A DNA stretch of 9,971 nucleotides from assembly GCF_937920985.1 (NCBI RefSeq), contig NZ_CALDXR010000040.1, forward strand, positions 1-9,971, in the 5' to 3' direction. Both the position numbers and the translations under genes were made by a program. Origin of the DNA: an uncultured Phascolarctobacterium sp. Its GTDB lineage: Bacteria; Bacillota; Negativicutes; Acidaminococcales; Acidaminococcaceae. Shown one piece after another: positions 6,594 to 9,971 of the stretch; position 1 is the stretch's first letter; the number at the start of each line of letters is the position of its first letter. The notes under the pieces are model-generated. The model worked only from the letters and a program-made list of their open reading frames with translations. It searched no databases and had not been told where the DNA came from.

Positions 6594-6617
6594 AAAGGAT
6601 CAAAGCGTGACTTTTTT

Positions 6618-6694
6618 GTAAAAATAGTATACAAGATTAAAATTTTGAGTTGATAGAATGATTGCTTGCGGAAGGAACGTTAGAACAGGTATTT
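6618..6694 (+). repeat. 77-bp direct repeat, copy 1 (5' flank and start of a membrane-protein gene)
   Basis: It matches 9515-9591 at about 68 of 77 positions without gaps. It spans the 40 bp upstream of ATG 6658 and its first 12 codons. The second copy ends where the insertion sequence begins, so the repeat was originally longer. Confidence 0.85.
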
Positions 6695-7065
6695 TTGTAG
6701 GTAGCTTTTTTAGCATAACTATATTTTGTATAGTAGTTTGGAAAATTATTTTCGGATGCAATATTACAAATAACGCTGATTTAAGTATATATAAGACCTT
6801 TTTGTGCATACGGGATCCTGAAAATAGTACATGGATAGATTTTTACATAAAAAAAGAAGTCTTGGGAAAGAGTGCTGTCGTGCTAAAGAGAAATTTAAGG
6901 ATTGAAGGAATGAATAATGATGAAATAATTAATTATTATCATAATGAATTTCCTGAGAGCTTGTCGACTCAAAATAGGAATACTATTAGCTATAAAGACG
7001 GAAGCAACCACTGCTTAATAAGAAACGAAGATAATAGTTTGGAAGTATCTGTAATCAGAAGATAG
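6658..7065 (+). CDS. Single-pass membrane protein of unknown function
   Basis: This 135-residue protein has one hydrophobic segment near residues 11-33 (GIFVGSFFSITIFCIVVWKI) preceded by basic residues. About 100 polar residues follow, probably outside the membrane, containing NDEIINYYHNEFPES and ending NSLEVSVIRR. I recognise no family. The ribosome binding site is weak (GAGTTGAT just upstream), but the start and 12 codons are conserved in a second, truncated copy at 9555, where changes give mostly similar residues, supporting the start. The next gene begins 8 bp after its stop with a similar plan (N-terminal anchor, short outer domain ending in an IxVSxK-like strand), so the pair may be distant paralogues acting together. 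AT-rich like the rest of the island. Confidence 0.7.
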   Translation: MIACGRNVRTGIFVGSFFSITIFCIVVWKIIFGCNITNNADLSIYKTFLCIRDPENSTWIDFYIKKEVLGKSAVVLKRNLRIEGMNNDEIINYYHNEFPESLSTQNRNTISYKDGSNHCLIRNEDNSLEVSVIRR

Positions 7066-7073
7066 GAGAAAGC

Positions 7074-7538
7074 GTGTTTAGGTCTTTTTTTACTAAGGAA
7101 ACGATAATTATATCATTAGCAATGATAATGATAACTATAATTTCTATAGGAGTGTTTTTTGCACCTTTGCTTCGGTATAGATGTTTAGGTGATAATACAA
7201 GATATACTAAAGATTTATATTATACGTGGCATAATATTTATATAAATGAACCGTGTGAATTGGTGATGTTTTCAGAACCTAGTTTAGCTAATTGGTCGGT
7301 TACGGCAATTTACAAATATGGCAATGATAATTTAGATGTCAAACAGAAATACATTAAGCTTTTACAAGATAATGATTGGAAATTGGAGAGGATTGAAAGT
7401 AGTAAACAAATATTTTCAAAAAATAACTTACTATATTACTTGGAAGAAGAGGGAAATGGAGTGATAAAAATCAGCGTAAAACTTAAAGGGTATGATGATA
7501 CTAGCTTATTAAACAAAATAATATATGGAGTGAATTAA
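7074..7538 (+). CDS. Second single-pass membrane protein of unknown function
   Basis: This 154-residue protein has an N-terminal membrane anchor near residues 10-32 (TIIISLAMIMITIISIGVFF), no lipobox cysteine in a clear position, and a polar outer domain with LLQDNDWKLERIESSKQIF and ending VIKISVKLKGYDD. The alternation of a short helix, a Trp-containing turn and beta strands resembles many small anchored bacterial domains, but I cannot name one. The start codon is GTG at 7074 with TAGGAG at 7063-7068; the same TAG is the stop of the preceding gene, so the two are translationally linked. It is the last gene of unit 1, and the second copy of the operon tail begins 51 bp after its stop. Confidence 0.72.
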   Translation: MFRSFFTKETIIISLAMIMITIISIGVFFAPLLRYRCLGDNTRYTKDLYYTWHNIYINEPCELVMFSEPSLANWSVTAIYKYGNDNLDVKQKYIKLLQDNDWKLERIESSKQIFSKNNLLYYLEEEGNGVIKISVKLKGYDDTSLLNKIIYGVN

Positions 7539-7589
7539 AATGATTAGTGTGGATGCTTGCTAAAAGTTTTTACATAATAAAAGCCAATA

Positions 7590-7698
7590 CTCTATGCTGC
7601 TTGGCTTGGTGCTAATGGCGCTGTTCAAGCCGAGAACCTGGTGTACCTTTTGCCCAATGGGTACTATGACGCAGATGATTTGCAAAATGAAAAAATAG
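7590..7698 (+). pseudogene. 3' fragment of the membrane 4Fe-4S gene (duplicate of 5049-5157)
   Basis: These 109 bp encode the last 35 residues of the 4Fe-4S membrane protein, including WCTFCPMG, ending KMKK and a stop in place of KMKQ. About six substitutions separate it from the intact gene and most are synonymous. There is no start or upstream part, so it is a non-functional fragment carried along with the terminator and leader. Confidence 0.92.
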
Positions 7699-7730
7699 CT
7701 TATGAAAATAATCTAAGCATATGCAAAAAT

Positions 7731-7777
7731 GACCTCCTGTAATCAGATGTAAAAATCTGCTTGCGGGAGGTCTTTTT
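7731..7777 (+). terminator. Rho-independent terminator, duplicated copy
   Basis: GACCTCCTG (7731-7739) pairs with CGGGAGGTC (7764-7772) with one G-U pair, followed by TTTTT. The inner stem CAGAT (7744-7748) / ATCTG (7755-7759) differs in sequence from that of the terminator at 5209-5253, but pairing is kept. It would end transcription of unit 1. Confidence 0.88.
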
Positions 7778-8020
7778 AGATTTAAAATGTAATTGGAATT
7801 ATAGCAGGAAAAAAGTTTGCAGAAGCGAATTTAATAAAGTAAAAGTGCAGATTTTGCGGTACCGAAAAGCAGGAGCTTAGTGTATGAATAACGTAGGTTG
7901 GTGAAATTTTGGTGGTGGTGAAAATGTCTGCATGGAGGTATAATATACGTTAATGTTAAAAAACTTGGCTTAAAATTTTACCATGTTTTGAAGAAAGGCT
8001 AATTGAGTGGTGACTTTAAA

Positions 8021-8812
8021 ATGAGCAGATTATATATTGGCGATGTTTTAGAAGTTGTTATCGACAAGTATCAGAATAAGGGGTATTTAATTTATTTGGC
8101 GAAGCATATACCCATAGGATTTAAAATGTTTGGACTTTATGCTATACATCCAACTATACATGGATGTAATATTAACGAAATAAAGAATAAAAAGATAATA
8201 TCTACTATAATGATATTTGAGGATGAAAATTGGCAAAAAATTGGCAAACTGAAGTTGGAGAATTTTATTTGGCCAGATCAATATGAAAGAGATTTAAATG
8301 ATAATAATAAATACATTGTTTATCATTGGGGGGATGGCGAAGAAAAAAGAGTAATTAATGTGGTAACAAAAGAGTCGGATTTGGGCTTAGCACAGAAAGG
8401 TTCTACTTTTTTCCCCGCTGGAGCATTAAGATTCTATAGAAATAAATTAAGAGAATTAGGATTGTATAATCTTCCTGAAGAATGCATGGAAGTTATTGAT
8501 AAAGTGGAAGATATTGATGGATTGTATGGTGATGTATATTATAGTACCAAAAATAAGCTAATTAAAACAAAAACGAATATTTTAATCAGCATGAAGAATG
8601 AATATCAATCTGAATTACTCTTCCCAGACACAGCTTTACAGTTTTATATGGGAGTGCTGAAAGCGCAACTAGAGGAGCACTGTGTTGATAACGAAGTGGT
8701 TAGAAGTTATCAGCAGCTTGTAAATCAAGAGAAGGACTATTTGAACAAAGAAGAGTGGCTGAGTGAGCAAGTACAAAAGCTTAACAACGAGCTGAAGAAA
8801 TTCAACAGATAA
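8021..8812 (+). CDS. Imm26-like protein with conserved C-terminal tail, copy 2
   Basis: This 263-residue paralogue of the protein at 5445-6260 keeps the same Imm26-like landmarks: GDVLEV, QNKGYLIYLAK, STIMIFED, WQKIGK, WPDQYE and YHWGDG. Roughly half the residues are identical over the first 200, then the final 67 before the terminus are fully identical (YQSELL to LKKF). The ATG at 8021 is preferred because it aligns with the paralogue; GTGGTGA at 8007-8013 may serve as a weak ribosome binding site. An in-frame TTG at 8003 with AAAGG upstream is an alternative that adds six residues. It sits behind the same terminator and leader block as copy 1. Two diverged immunity-type domains on one tail suggest protection against two different but related effectors; this is inference because no toxin is seen. 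Confidence 0.72.
   Translation: MSRLYIGDVLEVVIDKYQNKGYLIYLAKHIPIGFKMFGLYAIHPTIHGCNINEIKNKKIISTIMIFEDENWQKIGKLKLENFIWPDQYERDLNDNNKYIVYHWGDGEEKRVINVVTKESDLGLAQKGSTFFPAGALRFYRNKLRELGLYNLPEECMEVIDKVEDIDGLYGDVYYSTKNKLIKTKTNILISMKNEYQSELLFPDTALQFYMGVLKAQLEEHCVDNEVVRSYQQLVNQEKDYLNKEEWLSEQVQKLNNELKKFNR
8621..8805 (+). repeat. 185-bp perfect repeat encoding the shared C-terminal tail, copy 2
   Basis: Identical to 6054-6238 over its full length; the sequences before and after it are different from copy 1. Confidence 0.95.
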
Positions 8813-8965
8813 ATTTTATAAATTTTAATGAGGTTTTTATACAATAGTAGCAGTAATAAGCAGAAAGCTATCTGCTGAGAATGTGTCTATGAAAAGCCAC
8901 TAATAAAACTATGCGTGACTTTGTTGAATTTAAAAATAACATAAACTATATGGGAGATGTATGAG

Positions 8966-9445
8966 GTGAAATTAAAGACAATAGTTTCAATTTATGATTA
9001 TCTGCTTAGCTTACCTATGGATTATAAGCATGATCATCCGATATATGAATTATTAGCGCCTTTAGAGGATGAATTACATATGAAAGTAAATGTTGCTACA
9101 GAAGTATCAATTGACGATTTGGCAATTCTAATCTCAAAAAATTGGCTACTTAATTTTGAGGATGAAAAATTTGCTTGGAGCATTTATATGTTATATATAA
9201 AAAAGTACTCTAAAGATATAGACGCATATAGAAAAATATCTTATTTTTTGATGATGTATGGTTGGAAATTGGAACATGAGATTTTAGAAATGTTCATTGA
9301 TGAAGATTATGATTTCAATACAATGTATATCTATTGCATTAATTTACAGCTGTATAATCAAAATGGAATTCATGAAATGGGAGAGAAAGAAATGTCTGAG
9401 TATCTTGGCAGAATATGTAAGTCTAAAATTTGTCACAACGAGTAG
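8966..9445 (+). CDS. Unrecognised small acidic helical protein in the immunity-type island
   Basis: This 159-residue soluble protein has no signal peptide or membrane anchor. It is rich in Asp, Glu, Tyr, Ile and Leu and predicted mostly helical, with segments such as SIYDYLLSLPMDY, SIYMLYIKKYSKDIDAYRKI and MSEYLGRICKSK. Acidic, helical proteins of this size are common among immunity and anti-toxin proteins, but I recognise no family. I favour GTG at 8966 because GGGAG (8952-8956) lies nine bases upstream; the in-frame ATG at 8957 touches that site directly. It occupies the place that the frameshifted membrane relic holds in unit 1, so the slot after the Imm26-like gene appears variable. The 153 bp upstream contain only a small hairpin (8859-8876). 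Confidence 0.65.
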   Translation: MKLKTIVSIYDYLLSLPMDYKHDHPIYELLAPLEDELHMKVNVATEVSIDDLAILISKNWLLNFEDEKFAWSIYMLYIKKYSKDIDAYRKISYFLMMYGWKLEHEILEMFIDEDYDFNTMYIYCINLQLYNQNGIHEMGEKEMSEYLGRICKSKICHNE

Positions 9446-9514
9446 ATAAATAGGATAATACAGATGTATTGTTCGAACTTATCAGAAGCAAACTATTTTA
9501 TAAAAACGTATTTA

Positions 9515-9591
9515 GTGAAAGTAGTATAGAAGATTAAAAATTGGAGTTGATAGAATGATTGCGTGCGGAAGGGAAGTTAAAACAGGTATTT
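9515..9591 (+). repeat. 77-bp direct repeat, copy 2, ending at the insertion sequence
   Basis: It matches 6618-6694 at about 68 of 77 positions without gaps. It ends exactly where the IS256-type terminal sequence begins. The 69 bp from 9446 to 9514 hold nothing recognisable. Confidence 0.85.
9555..9591 (+). pseudogene. Start of a second copy of the single-pass membrane protein, interrupted by an insertion sequence
   Basis: ATG at 9555 begins MIACGREVKTGI, matching MIACGRNVRTGI of the intact protein at 6658-7065. After 12 codons it runs into the insertion sequence, and reading through gives a stop within five codons. The rest of the gene may lie beyond the far end of the element, outside the window. 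Confidence 0.8.
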
Positions 9592-9971
9592 GGTACTGTC
9601 AATAGTTTTGCGCAAATTTCTTCAGACATCCTAGCAGAAGTTTAGTTATATAAGTTTAACGGTTAGTGCACTTCACCGTTAAATATCAACTAGCTTCTGC
9701 TTTAGATACCTTTGCTTATTAAGTTAGCTGTTTTTAAGATATTTTTGCTTCGCAATACAGTTCTTCGGCAAGCATATCTGTTAGATGTTTCATGTTCAAG
9801 TAACGTTTTTTGCCCCAATCATTGCTGGCTATATAACGCAATCTTGCACATACAAGCATCAATGCTGATTCACCATCAGGAAACGTGCCAATCACTCTTG
9901 TGCGACGCTTTATTTCTCTGTTTACACGTTCAATAACGTTATTGGTACGTATACGCAGCCAATGCTCTGAC
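9592..9971 (-). mobile_element. IS256-family insertion sequence, partial (one end present)
   Basis: The element begins at GGTACTGTCAATAG (about 9592), which has the look of an IS256-type terminal inverted repeat and lies exactly where the repeat match to 6618-6694 breaks. Between this end and the transposase stop codon are a 9-bp stem at 9655-9663 / 9675-9683 and an 8-bp stem at 9633-9640 / 9694-9701. The second end, and so the target duplication, lies beyond the window. Confidence 0.85.
9734..9971 (-). CDS. IS256-family transposase, C-terminal part
   Basis: On the minus strand the last 78 residues of a mutator/IS256-type DDE transposase are readable, ending with TAA at 9736-9734. Characteristic sequence is RTNNVIERVNREIKRRTRV followed by IGTFPDGESALMLVCARL; the Glu in NVIER is in the position of the family's catalytic glutamate. 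Members are about 400 residues, so about 320 lie outside the window, including the two catalytic aspartates. Whether the element is active cannot be judged from this part. The plus-strand reading frame over the same bases is a shadow. Confidence 0.93.
   Translation of the reverse strand, partial: SEHWLRIRTNNVIERVNREIKRRTRVIGTFPDGESALMLVCARLRYIASNDWGKKRYLNMKHLTDMLAEELYCEAKIS

Larger units (their letters stand above)
7590..7882 (+). repeat. Long direct repeat, copy 2 (4Fe-4S gene tail + terminator + leader)
   Basis: This is the second copy of the block at 5049-5358. It accounts for most of the 482-bp gap between the genes at 7538 and 8021. The remainder, 7883-8020, is unique; it holds a TATAAT at 7939-7944 with a poor -35 and nothing else I can identify. 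Confidence 0.92.

Noticed and set aside
7922..7950. Nine-codon leader peptide (ATG at 7924 to TAA) before the second Imm26-like gene
   Set aside because: It is too short to distinguish from chance, has no regulatory codon run, and is absent from the first unit.
7590..8805. Tandem duplication as a possible assembly error
   Set aside because: The two units differ at many positions, hold different genes and have diverged Imm26-like domains, so they are not a collapsed or artificially repeated read; only the 185-bp perfect repeat could be affected by misassembly.
9712..9936. Plus-strand frame of 74 residues at the right edge
   Set aside because: It lies opposite the IS256 transposase C-terminus, whose minus-strand translation is clearly conserved.

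Overview
The window looks like the chromosome of an anaerobic Bacillota. Strong AGGAGG-type ribosome binding sites, many iron-sulfur and flavin redox proteins and the coding style suggest Negativicutes, but this is inference from gene content and I cannot name the species. There are two compositional halves. Positions 1 to about 5250 have roughly balanced GC and hold core-type redox genes. Positions from about 5260 to 9590 are strongly AT-rich and hold small, poorly recognisable genes in a duplicated arrangement. The window ends inside an IS256-type insertion sequence.

Left part: a plus-strand gene for a two-cluster ferredoxin / F420-hydrogenase beta-subunit-like iron-sulfur flavoprotein (217-1302). 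It is followed by a decayed stretch carrying three tandem 42-bp repeats (1361-1486), then a DUF6125-like cysteine-rich protein (1694-2212). A 13-bp perfect inverted repeat that contains the -35 box of a near-perfect sigma-70 promoter (2239-2288) then drives a compact redox operon. The operon encodes a DUF134-NifX fusion regulator or metal-binding protein (2312-3073), a thioredoxin-thioredoxin reductase fusion (3121-4383), a small 2[4Fe-4S] ferredoxin (4398-4589) and a membrane 4Fe-4S protein (4582-5157). It ends at a strong terminator (5209-5253). Together these suggest a thiol/iron-sulfur redox module with a possible ferredoxin link to the thioredoxin reductase.

Right part: an AT-rich accessory island made of two related units. 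Each unit starts with the 3' end of the membrane 4Fe-4S gene, then a terminator, a conserved leader of about 105 bp, and a gene with an Imm26-like N-terminal domain (5445-6260 and 8021-8812). The two Imm26-like proteins differ through the N-terminal 200 residues but share a tail identical over 185 bp of DNA. After this the units diverge. Unit 1 has a frameshifted membrane-protein relic and two single-pass membrane proteins. Unit 2 has an unrecognised 159-residue protein, then the first codons of a second copy of one of those membrane proteins, cut off by the insertion sequence at about 9592. The layout resembles an array of immunity-type genes that duplicated at the end of a core operon and now exchanges cassettes between conserved flanks. 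No toxin, CRISPR array, tRNA or rRNA was seen in the window.
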